Under the pieces are notes generated by a model. It ran no database searches. It was not told where the DNA came from and was given only the letters and a program-made list of their open reading frames with translations. From contig NC_092616.1 of NCBI RefSeq assembly GCF_047663525.1, positions 2,827,501 through 2,891,500 on the forward strand: 64,000 nt of DNA, read 5' to 3'. This DNA comes from Anas platyrhynchos (Eukaryota > Chordata > Aves > Anseriformes > Anatidae). Made by a program: the position numbers and the translations under genes. Below, one piece after another: positions 10,770 to 21,520 of this stretch (its first letter is position 1; the number at the start of each line of letters is the position of its first letter).

Positions 10770-11555
10770 GTGAAGAGGGGAAAGTAGAACAAAGTTAGAC
10801 AAGACTTCTCTCAGGATAACCTACTGCAAGTCTTAAGAGCACCCCCAAAAAGAGCCTCTTTCTTTGCAGGACAGCCTTTCTGCAGGTCTCTTGATTAAGC
10901 TGCAGCACGTGCTGTCTGAGAGTGGCACTGGGAGCAGGGGCTGCTGTGGGCTCCAGAGGAGTCCTTCCCGCTGTGCCGCAGGAGGGAAGCAGGAACATGG
11001 GGGAAACTGAGGTGCCGTCCACTTGTCACATCCATGCGCTTTGTAGTGTTGTTGCAAACAACTCATCTCAATGCAGAGCAGAACGGCAGGGATTTTGTTT
11101 GCCTTTTTTTTTTTCTTTTTTCTTTTATTTTCTTTTATCAATTACCCTTTTCACGCTTAGGAGAGAACTTGAACTCCCTGACATTTCCTCTACACTCCTG
11201 GTGAAATCCTATGGGTGCCAGGAGGCAAACAGACTGTCCCTTGATGAAGACTGAGCAGTGCAGCTTTGCCCATCAGACCAGTTCTCAGTTGTCCTCAGTT
11301 GTCCTTTGCCACACCTCTGAGTTTCAAGACCATCCTGCTCAGGTATTTCCATGAGAAGAAACTGGATATGGCTGCCAAGGAAGGAAAGAGACAGCAAGGC
11401 AGATGGAGCTTGGGAGCTTCTCCTCGTCTGGGCTCTGCCTGCTATGCTGGCCATGCCTGCCACATAGCCCCTGCATGCGCTGAGGAGGCCATGGAGGGGC
11501 TGCTCCAGGGGAAGGGGTCTGCACTGCAGGGCATGGCTGCAAGGTGCCCGAATCC
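10770..11555. other. Putative 5' intron of the OR at 9815
   Basis: Sequence between the coding exon and the upstream cassette. It holds a T-rich run near 11105-11150 that would be A-rich in OR sense. No gene frame is supported. Confidence 0.4.
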
Positions 11556-11559
11556 CCCA

Positions 11560-12270
11560 CTGCCATGGTGTTTCTGCCAACAGCTCCTTCTGGCCACCTG
11601 CCCCTCTCTCTGCTGCCTGCAGCTGTCCCTGCCGAGAGCTGCTGCTCTGCGCCCACCTCTTCTTTCTCCCTGCCTATGTTCACAGACCCCATCCCACAAG
11701 GCTGTGCTCAGCACTGCCCTGCAGCACCCTGCCACCAGCAGGGCATGGCCAAGAGGCACCTCCATGGCTGCAGGAGCTACGGTAGCAGCTGACAGAGAGC
11801 CCGGCATGGGCAGCCAGGGCAGGGTGTTCTGGGCTGACAGGGGGCACCTGGGTTAGGGCACTCCAAGGGGCTCCTGCCAGACTTTCTCACCTCGCAGTGC
11901 AATCCAGCAGGGCTCTCAAAGCCTACTGCATTGCCCACTGCCCTCCCAGAAATAAGACCCAGCAGGAGACCCTTCCAGGAGCTGCAGCTGCATGGCCCTG
12001 CAGCCAGAGACTTACCTTGTCAAGGGCTGTGCAGATTTCTCCTCCAGTCAGCTCTCAGCATCCTGCCACTCTCAACTGCCTCCAACCCCTCTCTCGTTCT
12101 CTCTTCCCCGTGTGCCACCTGCAATTAGAGTCCCCAGCCCTGCTGTACTGTGCAGAGGAGCTGCTCCTGGGCAGAGCTGTCTCTCTGCACCAGGACCCTC
12201 TTGCCAGGAGCTCTCTCTGTCCCAGGAGCCCAGCCCAGGTCAGCAGCAGAAGCCCAGCCCAATTCATTGG
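11560..12270 (-). promoter_or_regulatory. OR upstream cassette (for the OR at 9815)
   Basis: Related to the cassettes at 16135, 26890, 39310, 46585 and 55860, in the same orientation relative to the OR. A consensus donor in OR sense, ACAAG/GTAAGT, lies at 12010-12016. With the acceptor at 10768 it would give an intron of about 1.25 kb. The 'gctcctgggcagagctgtctct' landmark is at about 12164-12185. The Olf/EBF-like CCCAAGGGGA of four other cassettes is degraded here (near 12210-12230). Promoter and 5'-exon role is inferred. Confidence 0.5.
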
Positions 12271-12689
12271 AATCACCCCTCTAGGGGCTTTGGTGATGAG
12301 CCCACAAACCTCAGGCACTGAGAGAAAACTGAAGAAATCTCTCAAGAAGTCCAAGTCAAATGCAAGTTTCCTGGAGTGCCCCCCGAGGGCCAGCACTGAC
12401 ATAGTCTCCCCTGGAGCTCGTTAGAGCAGAACTTTGGAGGCAGTGAGGACAAGGAGACAAAGGCAATGTGAAGGTGACACTGATGCATAGGAAAAATGGA
12501 TGTGTTTCACCAAGCACAAAGGACAAGCCTTGACCCTTGGCTCCTAGGAAGGGAGATCCTTTCCCTTCTCACATTTCTCTGGGCTCTTCCTGAGGCATTA
12601 GGGGATGGGGATGTGCATGGCCAAGTGCAGGAGAATGGTATGACCCCTGCCTGGTTCGTGGGAGGGGGAGAATATGTAATGGGGCTCCT

Positions 12690-12925
12690 GGTGCTTTAAT
12701 GATAAGCTGTCTCCTCATAGGCATCAGTGGCAGAGACAACAGCCAGAGCCATGGACATGAAGACCCTGGTCCTGCTGGGACTTTCAGCCTTGCCACAGCC
12801 CTTGCTCCTCTCCATACCTGGCTGTCCTAAGGACTCCCAGACCTGCACCTCTTTCCCTGCTGGCTGCAGACCCTTGTGCCTGTGGTGTCACTCCGGATCT
12901 GAGCTGAGTCTGATAACTCAGACCA
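12690..12925 (+). repeat. Direct repeat unit, left
   Basis: Matches 13445-13680, 'gctgtctcctcatag' through 'ctccggatctgagctgag'. The two units flank the CR1 endonuclease piece. Nature unknown. Confidence 0.75.
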
Positions 12926-12929
12926 CCCA

Positions 12930-13437
12930 GCCACGATGATGACACCAATGAATTATTCTTTGAAGAGCTAATACCTCAAGATCAGTTGCCCTTGTCCTGA
13001 TGGGGAATTCAACTTGCCAGTCGTCAACTGTGATTACCACATGGCCAACACAAGCAGGTCCAGGAGGTTCCTAAAGCACCTTGAAGATCACTTTTTGGTT
13101 CAGGTGCTAAGGGAGCCAACTAGGAAAGGTGCCCCCCTTGATCTGTTGCTGGAGAACAGAGTGGGTCTTGTGGGAGATGTGGCAATTGGCAGCCATCTTG
13201 GTCATAATGACCATGAAATTGTTGAGTTTATAATATTTGGTGACAGGAGGAAAACTGCCACCAAAACTTCAGTCCTGGATATGGGGAGAGCAGACTTCAG
13301 GCTGCCTGGAGAACTAGTTAGACAGGTCCCCTGGGAAACTGCTTTTGAAGTCATTGGCGTCCATCAGTGCTGGTCAGTCTTAAGCGCTGCCTCCTAAAAG
13401 CACAGGATCAGGCAATTCCAAAATATCAGCAATGAGA
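12930..13437 (+). mobile_element. CR1 endonuclease C-terminal fragment
   Basis: From 13014 the frame reads a CR1 endonuclease end: FLVQVLREPTRKG, LLDLLLEN, GHNDHEIVEF (the catalytic SDH-like position as NDH) and RADFRLPGEL. The GDFN-equivalent just before it is out of frame by one base. The element is dead. It continues after an intervening 780-base segment at about 14200. Confidence 0.85.
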
Positions 13438-13444
13438 CCGTGGT

Positions 13445-14170
13445 GCTCTAATGATGAGCTGTCTCCTCATAGTCCACAGTGGCAGAGACAACAGCCATAG
13501 CCACAGGGATAAATATCTTGGTCTTGTTGGGACTTTCAGCCTTGCTAAGTCCTTGTTCCTCTCCAGACCAGGATACCCTAGGGACTCCCAGACTTACACC
13601 TCTTTCCCTGCTGGCTGTAGACCCTTGTCCGTGTCATGTCACACCGGATCTGAGCTGAGAAAGACAACTCAGATTTTCTTGGTGGCCGTGTTCCTTGTAA
13701 GGCAGCTCTGTAGGAAGCTGGCCTGGTTCCTGGTGAGCAGGCACCACTGCTCGTATGGCATCCCTCATGGTGCCCAGGCCCTCTTCCTCCTAGGCACAGC
13801 TCATTCAGCAGGGTCCCAGTCTGCCCCGATGTGTAGGGTTCTTCTGTTGCAGGACTAGGCTTTTCTCCTTCAAAATGTCAAGAGGTTTCTGTAGGCAAAA
13901 TCCTGCTGTTTCTCAAGGTTCCCCTGGACAGATGTTCCAATGCGTCAGCTGTTAATGTCTATAGGCAGATGGCTCACCCTGATTGTGCTGTCTCTCACAA
14001 GATAGCAGCATTGGCAGTTGCAGGAGAGTTTGGACAATACAGGGGTAACTAGTTGAATGGAGTTGCAGCACAGACTCACAGAGGGCTTGAGCATGGAAGG
14101 CTGCCAGAGTCCACCTTTTCTGTGCTTCCTTCTCATGCCTTCTGTCATTTTGTTTGGAGCTTTGTCCTAA
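13445..14170 (+). repeat. Segment interrupting the CR1 copy, including the right direct-repeat unit
   Basis: Repeats 12690-12925 and then continues uniquely, except in the duplicate at 61565-62290. It sits between two consecutive parts of one CR1 ORF2, so it probably inserted there. No mobile-element protein or clear termini were seen. Confidence 0.5.
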
Positions 14171-14194
14171 ATCTTGGAAGGCTTTGCAGAGAGA

Positions 14195-14440
14195 AAAATA
14201 GAAGGGCCAAAGCCTAACTGGAGATCAGTCTGGCTGTTACCATCAAAGACAATAAAAATGTTTTTAGAAATACACAAGAAGGGGAGGATTAAGGAGAATC
14301 TTCATACTTTATTGGATGTGGAGGGAAACATTTTGACAATAGATGAGAAAAAGACTGAGATATTTAATGCCTTCTTTGCCTCAGTCTTTAGCAGCAAGGC
14401 CAGTTGTTGCCCTGGTACTCAGCCCCTGAGCTGGTAGATA
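14195..14440 (+). mobile_element. CR1 reverse-transcriptase N-terminal fragment
   Basis: KGRIKENLHTLLD, then EIFNAFFASVF matches the linker before the CR1 reverse transcriptase. It is collinear with the endonuclease piece at 12930. Absent from the second composite copy. Confidence 0.8.
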
Positions 14441-14469
14441 GGGACAGGGAGCTGACAAAGGGGTGACAC

Positions 14470-15137
14470 TTTTCACAACTTTTTCACTCTCCCTTTCTCC
14501 TTCTCCTCCCCTTTCTCTTCCAGGCTAGTTACAATAGCTTCAAAGCTTTCGGTATCCTGGGGATGGTCAAACCAGCCTGTTCCTATTGTGATGTCTCCTG
14601 AATGTGCTTCATCTTTTGTTTAAGGTTAAACAAGTACTTGAGAGTGCCATCCAGAAGTCTGCCCCAAGGCAGGAGATTTAGTAGAGGCTAGGAGTATGGG
14701 AGGATACTAGCAGGCACCTAGAGCAGTGGGCACATCCAATGCTTTGGAACTTCACCCCTGAGCAAGTGCAGAATCCTAAAAAAAATGGTGAAATGCATGA
14801 AAAAGGGTTGTGAAAAGACACAAATCGCTGCAAAGAGATGGGGTTTTTCCTATGTTTAGAAGACACAGTCAATGCTACTCCAAGTCCAGTGACAGGCCCT
14901 CCCACAAGTCCAGCCTGTGTGACGGCTCCTGCTGCCACTCCAATTCCTCTGAAAGGCCCTGCAGCCACAGCAAATCCTGCGATGGGCCCTGCAGACACTC
15001 CAACCCCTGTGACAGGCCCTGCAGCCACTCCAGCCCCTCTGATCCTCTGATGGGCCCCATAGCTGGGCCAGAGAACCAACCTGTGCCACTAATGGTTACA
15101 CCTATATGCAAGAGAAAAAAATGGATGAAAAAAAACC

Positions 15138-15168
<31 letters not shown>

Positions 15169-15670
15169 AGGAAACTCCTATGCAGACAAGAAAGGAGGAA
15201 GAAGACAAGGAATGCTTCGACAAAGTTGGGCCATCAAGGAAGAAGGAGGGCAAAGAGGAAGAGATCAGAACAGCATCAGTAACCACAAGACCCCTATCCC
15301 AGATTTGTGAAAAAATGTCAGTCATCATCTAGATGAGCACATTGTCACTTGGCTGCTCCAGTGCTGGGACAACAGGGCCAATAGCCTGGAATTAGAGGGC
15401 AGAGAAGCCAAGCAGCTGGGATCCCCCTCTAGGGAAGGGGTGATGGACAAAGCAATTGGCCCTACCATTTACCATGGACTGACCCAGACTGCCCTGCAAT
15501 GGGGGAAGCTCCTGAACACCTGCAATACCTTGGTGACATCATCATGTGGGGCAACAGAGCAGAAGTATTTGAGAAAGGGAAGGAAAGAATCCAAATCCTT
15601 CTGAAAGCTGGTTTTACCCTAAAACAAATGTCAAGGGACCGCAACACTTGATTCCCATGCAGGCTGGCCA
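14470..15670 (+). mobile_element. ERVL-type endogenous retrovirus, gag and start of pol, degraded
   Basis: An ERVL gag-like segment lies at 15330-15450 (HIVTWLL-like, then ELEGREAKQLG-like and DKAIG motifs in mixed frames). It runs into a pol reverse-transcriptase piece at 15460-15640 whose YxDD-type motif reads LGDI and which is split by a frameshift. A T tract of about 28 bases (15137-15166) interrupts the gag region. The provirus is dead. Confidence 0.75.
14876..15050 (+). repeat. 30-base tandem repeat in ERVL gag region
   Basis: About five imperfect 30-base units. In the plus frame each reads as a Pro/Thr/Ala decapeptide of the form PVTGPAATPx. The copy at 62727-62900 is almost identical. 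The periodicity is in phase with codons, which suggests it expanded while coding. Confidence 0.75.
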
Positions 15671-15679
15671 GGGCTGGGC

Positions 15680-15932
15680 GGACCGCTGATCAAGGACAGG
15701 CTGGGCATCGATCATTGGGTGGTGAGCAATTGTATTGTGCATCACTTGCTTTGTACACCTAATTATTATTGTTGTTATTGTTGCTGTTATTATTATTATT
15801 AATCTCTTCCTTTTCTGTCCTTTTAAACTGTCTTCATCTCAACCCATGAGCTTTACAGTTGTGGAGCTGTAGGGGCAGTGAGCTAACAGCTGTGTGGTGC
15901 TCAGCTGCCAGATGTGTTAAACCACAACATAT
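15680..15932 (+). mobile_element. LTR 3' part (same family as 23400-23976)
   Basis: 'gagcaattgtattgtgcatcac', a TTATTATTG-rich tract, 'aaactgtcttcatctcaaccc' and the 'gttaaaccacaaca' end match the solo LTRs at 23400 and 50915. The 5' half is missing. Confidence 0.8.
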
Positions 15933-16134
15933 TGTCAACTGTACATCAATAGCACAAATCACTCTTCTAACATCAGTCTCTCCCATGTTGAGCAAGGAGC
16001 AGTCGCTGCTGACTTCAGTCTGCTTCAAACACCACACCCCAGGAGAGACCCCGATGACTTCAGGAGCTGTCAGCCCTGAGGCCTTGAGGACACCTCGAGG
16101 GAGCCCAATGGCACAGAGCAAGTGATGCCATGGT

Positions 16135-17100
16135 CGGGTGCTGTGCTGCTGAGGTGGGCTGGGCTCCTGGGCCCAAGGGGAGCTGCTGGCAAGCGGCCAG
16201 TGTGGCAAAGGGACAGCTCTGCCCAGGAGCAGCTCCTCTGCACAGCGCAGGCTCTGACCGCAGGTGGCACCGGGAGAGAAGGAGAGAGTGATTGGCGGCA
16301 ACGAGGAGTGCAACAACAGAGGGCAGCGTGTGGCAGGACAGATCTGCAGGCTCTTGACACCGTGAGTCTCTGGCAGCAGGGAAATGCAGATGGGGTTTCC
16401 AGATGGGTCTTCTACAGCTGGCACATCTGATGGCTGATAGCTTCTCTCAGGATAGCTCTTTCTGTTTCTCCAGCACAGAGTAGATGTTTTAGAGAATGGC
16501 ATTGATTTTTCAAGAGGAAGACCAAAGCAGGGGCTACCCGAAGGGTAAGAATTTTTCTGCAATCTGTGCTTGTAAATTCTTGCAGTGGAAGGCAGGCAGG
16601 CTTCATGGTAATGGGTTGTTGGGATTGTACAGGAGACCGAGACTCCTAGAGCATTGCACTGAGAGATCAATGTGTCAATGATGAACTTCATAAAGTCCCT
16701 TTCCACACCTCAGCCCACAGACTGCACCAACACCATCTTTGTGGCCCTTTCAGGTTTTATCCTAGCTGATCTTTGGGAGCTGCAAACCCTCTGATGCCCA
16801 GTGCCCTGTCTTTGTGTCTTCATGCCAGAACAGAACATACAGTATTTGCAACGAGCATGAGCAGTCTCCTCTGCAGGCAGAGCTGCAGCACAGGACAATC
16901 TGCTGAGTGTCTGTCTGTCCCTCTCTGGCCTTGCCTCCCCTGGCAGTAGCACGGTGCCATTCCTCCTTGCTTCTCCACCTAACCATGCTGCTGCTGTTCT
17001 TGTTTCCAGTCTGGCTGGGGATGGGGATTTCACATGCACATGGAGTGAGCCCTCGGTGTTCCTGGGGGAAGGGGAGTATGGGAACAGGGTGAGGTGTCTG
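16135..17100 (+). promoter_or_regulatory. OR upstream cassette (for the OR at 17792)
   Basis: Same family as 55860-56960, read in the direction of the OR. It carries 'ctgggcccaaggggagct', with the Olf/EBF-like CCCAAGGGGA at 16172-16181, then 'acagctctgcccaggagcag'. A donor ACACC/GTGAGT lies at 16362, about 180 bases after the motif. Promoter and noncoding exon are inferred. Confidence 0.5.
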
Positions 17101-17104
17101 GAAA

Positions 17105-17790
17105 TGTGCACTTTGAGCCTAGATTACTCTGCTCTCAGCAGTGTTCAGGTCCTTCTCAGGTAAAACCCTGATTGCAATTGTCCTGCAGCTCAAAGAGATG
17201 CCAGCACAGGGCAGCTCAGACAAGCACTGATGGACAGACTGGCCATCCTCCCTGAAGGACACTCTTCACTAAAGGGACGGTCCCTTTGCCTCTGAAGATC
17301 CACAGGATTTCACTTGGAGTGCAGCAGAAATGCCCAAGATTTCTGCCTTAGAAAAAGACATTAAGTGCTGGGGGGGTATTGAGAACAAGAAGGAAAAAAA
17401 AAAAAATAATTAAAAAAAAAAAATCCCCAAAGACCTGCTCAGCAATTGGTTGAACTATGAGCAACAAAGGGGTAAGGTTCTTTGATATCATCACTACATT
17501 TTATCTGAGATATTTTCCTCTTTACCTCATACTATAGGGCAGGACTAATTCCTCTGTTGCCTACAGCAGAGTCCCCTTCTCCCAGAGATACCCTCAGGCA
17601 GCATGAATCAGAACTCCTGAAAGTGACCTGCCAAATGTCTTCCTGGAAGGGAACAAGTATATTGGGGGGTTTAAGCTGAGAAATAGAATAAGCTTTTCTC
17701 ACTAACTCTGCAATAGCTTCTCAGATAAGTCTGCTGTAACTTGGCAGTGCTTTCTCTTCCTTGGGCATGACCAAATGACCCAAACCAGCA
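17105..17790. other. Putative 5' intron of the OR at 17792
   Basis: No coding frame. An A-rich tract lies at 17392-17422. Candidate acceptors before the ATG are cttctcag (ending 17724) and acttggcag (ending 17745). Confidence 0.4.
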
Positions 17791-17791
17791 A

Positions 17792-18706
17792 ATGGCCAAC
17801 AGCAGCTCTGTGAGTGAGTTCCTCCTCCTGGCATTCGCAGACACAAGGGAGCTGCAGCTCCTGCACTTCGCACTCTTCCTGGGCATCTACCTGGCTGCCC
17901 TCCTGGGCAACGGCCTCATCCTCATCGCCGTAGCCTGTGACCACTGTCTCCACACCCCCATGTACTTCTTCCTCCTCAACCTCGCCCTCCTCGACCTGGG
18001 CTGCATCTCCACCACTGTCCCCAAAGCCATGGCCAATGCCCTCTGGGACGACAGGGCCATCACTTATGATGGGTGTGTTGCACAGGTGTTTCTGTTTGTA
18101 TTTTTTATGTCCGTGGAATATTCACTTCTCACCATCATGTCCTATGACCGCTACGTTGCCATCTGCAAGCCCCTGCACTATGGAAGCCTCCTGGGCAGCA
18201 GAGCTTGTGCCCAGATGGCAGCAGCTGCCTGGGGCAGTGGGCTTCTCAATGCTGTCCTGCACACGGCCAGTACATTTTCCGTGCTCCTCTGCCAAGGTAA
18301 TGCTGTGGACCAGTTCTTCTGTGAAATCTCCCAGATCCTCAAGCTCTCATGTGCAGACTCCTACCTCAGAGAAGTCAGAGCACTTGTGTTTAGCTTTTCT
18401 TTAGGCTTTGGTTGTTTTGTTTTCATTGTGGTGTCATATGTTCAGATCTTCAGGGCTGTGCTGAGGATGCCCTCTGAGCGGGGCCAGCTCAAAGTCTTTT
18501 CCACATGCCTCCCTCACCTGGTTGTGGTCTCCCTGTTTGTCAGCACCATCATATTTGCCTACCTGAAGCCCCCGTCTGTCTCTTCCCCATCCTTGGACTA
18601 TGTGTTGGCAGTTCTGTACTCGGTGGTGCCTCCAGCATTGAATCCCTTCATCTATAGCATGAGGAATAAGGGACTGAAATATGCACTGTGGAAACTGATA
18701 TCTTGA
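17792..18706 (+). CDS. Olfactory receptor, family-14-like (gamma-c)
   Basis: A 304-residue intact seven-helix odorant receptor. The ATG at 17792 gives MANSSS with an N-glycosylation sequon and is the only start fitting the paralogues. Seen: GN at 39-40, PMYFF at 56-60, MSYDRYVAIC with a normal DRY around 118-120, KVFSTCLPHL in helix 6, NPFIYSMRN in helix 7, and the extracellular cysteines of loop 2. The C-terminal tail stops at ALWKLIS, about 12 residues shorter than in the other copies, which is still within the OR range. It is divergently paired with the OR at 9815, with the CR1/ERVL composite between their cassettes. Expected to act in olfactory-neuron cilia; ligand unknown. Confidence 0.96.
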   Translation: MANSSSVSEFLLLAFADTRELQLLHFALFLGIYLAALLGNGLILIAVACDHCLHTPMYFFLLNLALLDLGCISTTVPKAMANALWDDRAITYDGCVAQVFLFVFFMSVEYSLLTIMSYDRYVAICKPLHYGSLLGSRACAQMAAAAWGSGLLNAVLHTASTFSVLLCQGNAVDQFFCEISQILKLSCADSYLREVRALVFSFSLGFGCFVFIVVSYVQIFRAVLRMPSERGQLKVFSTCLPHLVVVSLFVSTIIFAYLKPPSVSSPSLDYVLAVLYSVVPPALNPFIYSMRNKGLKYALWKLIS

Positions 18707-18883
18707 TGTGTTTCAGAAGAAATTATTTTTCAATCATCTTCTGGAAATGATTCATAATGTCACTTATTATAGGGAGAACCAATATTCTCTTCTATATTCT
18801 CTTTGTTGTTGTTGTTGTTGTTTGTTTGTGTCTTTGAGTATTGTTAGCACTAGTATTTTTTAGTTTTAATTTAGCTGTTGCCC

Positions 18884-18889
18884 AATAAA
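18884..18889 (+). terminator. Poly(A) signal for the OR at 17792
   Basis: AATAAA about 180 bases after the stop codon, in the expected orientation. Confidence 0.55.
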
Positions 18890-18939
18890 ATATCATTATT
18901 TGTCCCATTTCCAATTCAGTGTGTACATGTTGAGTATTT

Positions 18940-19865
18940 CTGAAGCAGCTGACAGGTCATCCCTTGACTCCTGGCTGTGATCCATGCCTTTAGGCTCACA
19001 TCTGCCAGTGTCTGTGATAGGCCAACAGATGCACCTGCTTTGCACATAGTTTGTGAGATCCTCTCTTCCTAAGTGCCTGGAAGGCCCCATAGAGGAAGAG
19101 GTCTTGGATAGCTGTTGTCATGTCAGATGTTTCAGCTTTGCCTGATTCATTCTTGAGGGCTGCTTTCAGTTTTCTACACAGAAGGGGCCACTGCCTCCCA
19201 GATGCCTGGGGGAACATAAAGCCTGCATGAGAGCCTGGAAGAAGTTACCCTGGGTCCATAGAAACCATTCTGGAAACAAAACTTGTAGGCCAGAAGTGCA
19301 CTTTTGTGGTGTTGCACAGCTGCTGGGCACATTGTGCAGGGTGCTCTTACAGGCCTTGGTGTCTTCCTCCATGTTGGCTTAGGAGCTGGTTCTTTCTCAG
19401 GCATGGAGTAGCCAGCAGAGGTGAGACAGATACTCTAAATTCATGAAAGCCAATTCATGAAAGTCATCGAAAAGCTGTCCCTAAGAAGATGGCTGATATG
19501 GGCAAGTCAGGAAAGCCTGACCAGGAGAGATGAGAGATTTGATGGAGGGAAGAGGAGCTTGGATAGCAGAAGATAATGATTTTGAAGAGGTAAGAATGTT
19601 CAGGTAATGTTGATCCCACCATAACACTGACTTAAAGCAGTCGTGTGAGGCCCTTAACCTATTCTAATCTGTAACATTAATCCCTAAACCTAAATGCTAC
19701 TAAACACCCTGAGAAGAATACACTACTGTAATGTTTGACCACAGTATCCCTTAAAGCCAAACTTAGTCCATAGCCACTTTCCATTATGCTTCCACTCTTG
19801 CTCGCCCTGATCCCTGCCTTTAACACTAGCATTAAAATGTTCTATTTAACCCTAGTCTTCTTGCA
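18940..19865 (-). repeat. Inverted duplication arm 1
   Basis: The reverse complement matches about 57790-58760 in order (the 'cacatctgccagtgtct', 'cttcctaagtgcctgg' and 'gtgcagggtgctctt' stretches have counterparts). It follows the 3' end of the OR at 17792, while the partner follows the 3' end of the broken minus-strand OR at 60362. It is best explained as 3' flank copied with the gene. Confidence 0.7.
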
Positions 19866-20190
19866 GACCTAAACTGTTGAAGAATGGCTCAAAGAGCAAG
19901 GGCACTGGTCTGTTATATATGGAGTGGTAATTCATGTCGAGAAAATGGTTGATATTAATAAAGAAGGGGGAGATCTGGGAATGTGGCCATGGATGTTGGA
20001 AAACCCCATGATTGAGATAACACCAGACTCTTAATGATGAGGCCATCAGGAATATAAAAGAGTTTAGAGGGAACAAAGAAGGGTGATTCAGGAGACTCCA
20101 TGCAGTCTCCAGTTTCTTGTTCTGCAAATGGTTTCTTCTTCTCCAGCCATTAAGGCATGGATGTTTCTGGGTGTTTGCTGTTGTTGTTAC
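19866..20190. other. No gene seen
   Basis: Anonymous sequence; nothing supported. Confidence 0.4.
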
Positions 20191-20194
20191 ATTC

Positions 20195-20874
20195 AAAGTT
20201 GTTTGACCAATAAAAAGTTGTTTTGAAAAAAACTGCTGTGCAGAGAAGGGTATAAGAGGGGAGCCTGCCCTCAAGATAAAAAAGGCAACGCGATGAAGTT
20301 ACGTCATCAATAAAGAAGCAGGAAAAATAAGTGAAGAGGAACAGGCTGGCAGAATGGAGACCAGGACAGGAACAGGCACTTTGATTGCCTCATGAAGATA
20401 GGTTCGGCCAAACTCAGCAAAGTGCTCAGAGAAGCTCGTACAGAAAGTCGCTGGAAACAGGCGCCCTGGAGCTGGAGAGAAGTGGACCCGTGCACACAAC
20501 TGCCTCTCACTGGTAAGCAGTTGCGCATTATGGGGAATCATACGCCCTTAGGAACAAAGACTGTCCTGGTAACCTTACAGCTAATTCTCCTTCTTAACAA
20601 TTGGACAGTTTATGAGCCTGAAATATGGGACCAAACTGATGTCAAGGTGTGGGACTCTGCAACTAAAAATGACAAGGTTGCAGTGGGATTGCTCGGCACC
20701 TGGACAGCAATCTCTGAGGCCTTAAAGAACCATGTGGAGCCACAATCACAAATGTGTGGCTTGCCAGATAGTGAGGGAGCTGCGGGCTCCTTTACTGATC
20801 CAACTGCTACGTTTCCATCGGCCCCTCTGCTGCTACAGCCATCGAAGGCTTTTGCTGTTACGCCCCCCGGGTGA
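20195..20874 (+). mobile_element. Endogenous retrovirus 5' end: LTR, primer-binding-like site, truncated gag
   Basis: A TATA-like 'tataaga' at 20251 and AATAAA at 20309-20314 precede an LTR end, CA at 20459. It is followed by ggcgccctgg, which resembles the start of a lysine-tRNA primer-binding site lacking one T. A leader with a donor (ctg/gtaagc at 20512) leads to an ATG at 20530. That opens a 114-codon frame starting MGN, a myristoylation-type gag start, and stopping at 20872-20874. The 5' LTR edge is not defined. Class assignment (beta/ERVK-like) is tentative. Confidence 0.5.
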
Positions 20875-20999
20875 CCTGGGGGCCTTTTGACCCAGGCCTA
20901 TTGGCCTTGAAAAGTAGGTGGATATGCTTTTCTTCGATCTGGGAAGAATGGGATACATAAGGCCTGAAGACCCAGTTCCTTGACAACCTAAAGCGAGAC

Positions 21000-21300
21000 A
21001 TATTGTTCAAAAGGAATGGAAAATGGAGACTTGTTAGTAATCAAGAAAAGGAATGGAAAATGGAGACTGTTAAGTCATGGAACTTAAAGGATTGTTTGTT
21101 ACCTTTTGCGATCGTGAATATGTATAGGCGTACTCGATTTTAGTAAGTTATGGAACTTAGAGGATTGTTTGTTACCTTTCCTGATTGTACGTATGTATAG
21201 GCATACTTATGTTTAGTATGTAAAGCAATGTTCTGTATATTTAGAATGTTTGATATTTGTGTGTGCGTGTTGGTGGAGTGTAGACACCCCACACAGCCAG
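21000..21300 (+). mobile_element. Possible LTR U3 with tandem enhancer-like repeats
   Basis: Two diverged copies of a unit of about 75 bases ('atggaactta-aggattgtttgttacctt', then 'tatgtataggc') at about 21074-21140 and 21150-21212. This is the arrangement of a retroviral U3. It could be the 3' LTR of the element at 20195, but most internal sequence is gone. Confidence 0.4.
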
Positions 21301-21475
21301 CGCTGTTTACTTGCCTTTTATACCTTTTAGAAATATTTGTTTTATAAATATTACAAAATTCAGATTGAGTTGAGACCTCATTTATAACACTTGCCCAGGA
21401 CTGCTCATGCCACCCCTCATTCCTGGAACAGAGAAAATCTGTGATGTGTCAACCTCTCCTGCCTGTTAGAGCTGA

Positions 21476-21520
21476 AAAAAAAAAAAAAAAAAAAAAAAAA
21501 AGCAAAAAAAAAAAAAGCTA
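21476..21520. repeat. A-rich tract
   Basis: Two A runs separated by agc. It marks the left edge of the 21520-21950 inverted arm. Confidence 0.9.

Larger units (their letters stand above)
12690..16130 (+). repeat. CR1/ERVL composite, duplicated copy 1
   Basis: From 12789 on it is a close direct duplicate of 60910-64000. It lies exactly between two divergent OR cassettes. It contains a CR1 endonuclease piece, a CR1 reverse-transcriptase piece, ERVL gag and pol remnants and an LTR end. The second copy lacks about 275 bases equivalent to 14205-14478. Confidence 0.9.

Noticed and set aside
10205-10798. 197-codon plus-strand frame, and similar frames at 17937, 25425 and 38121
   Set aside because: Antisense or alternate-frame shadows of the OR genes.
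14810-15166. Cys/Ser-rich 118-codon frame
   Set aside because: Alternate frame of the 30-base repeat in ERVL gag; the Pro/Thr/Ala frame fits the repeat better.
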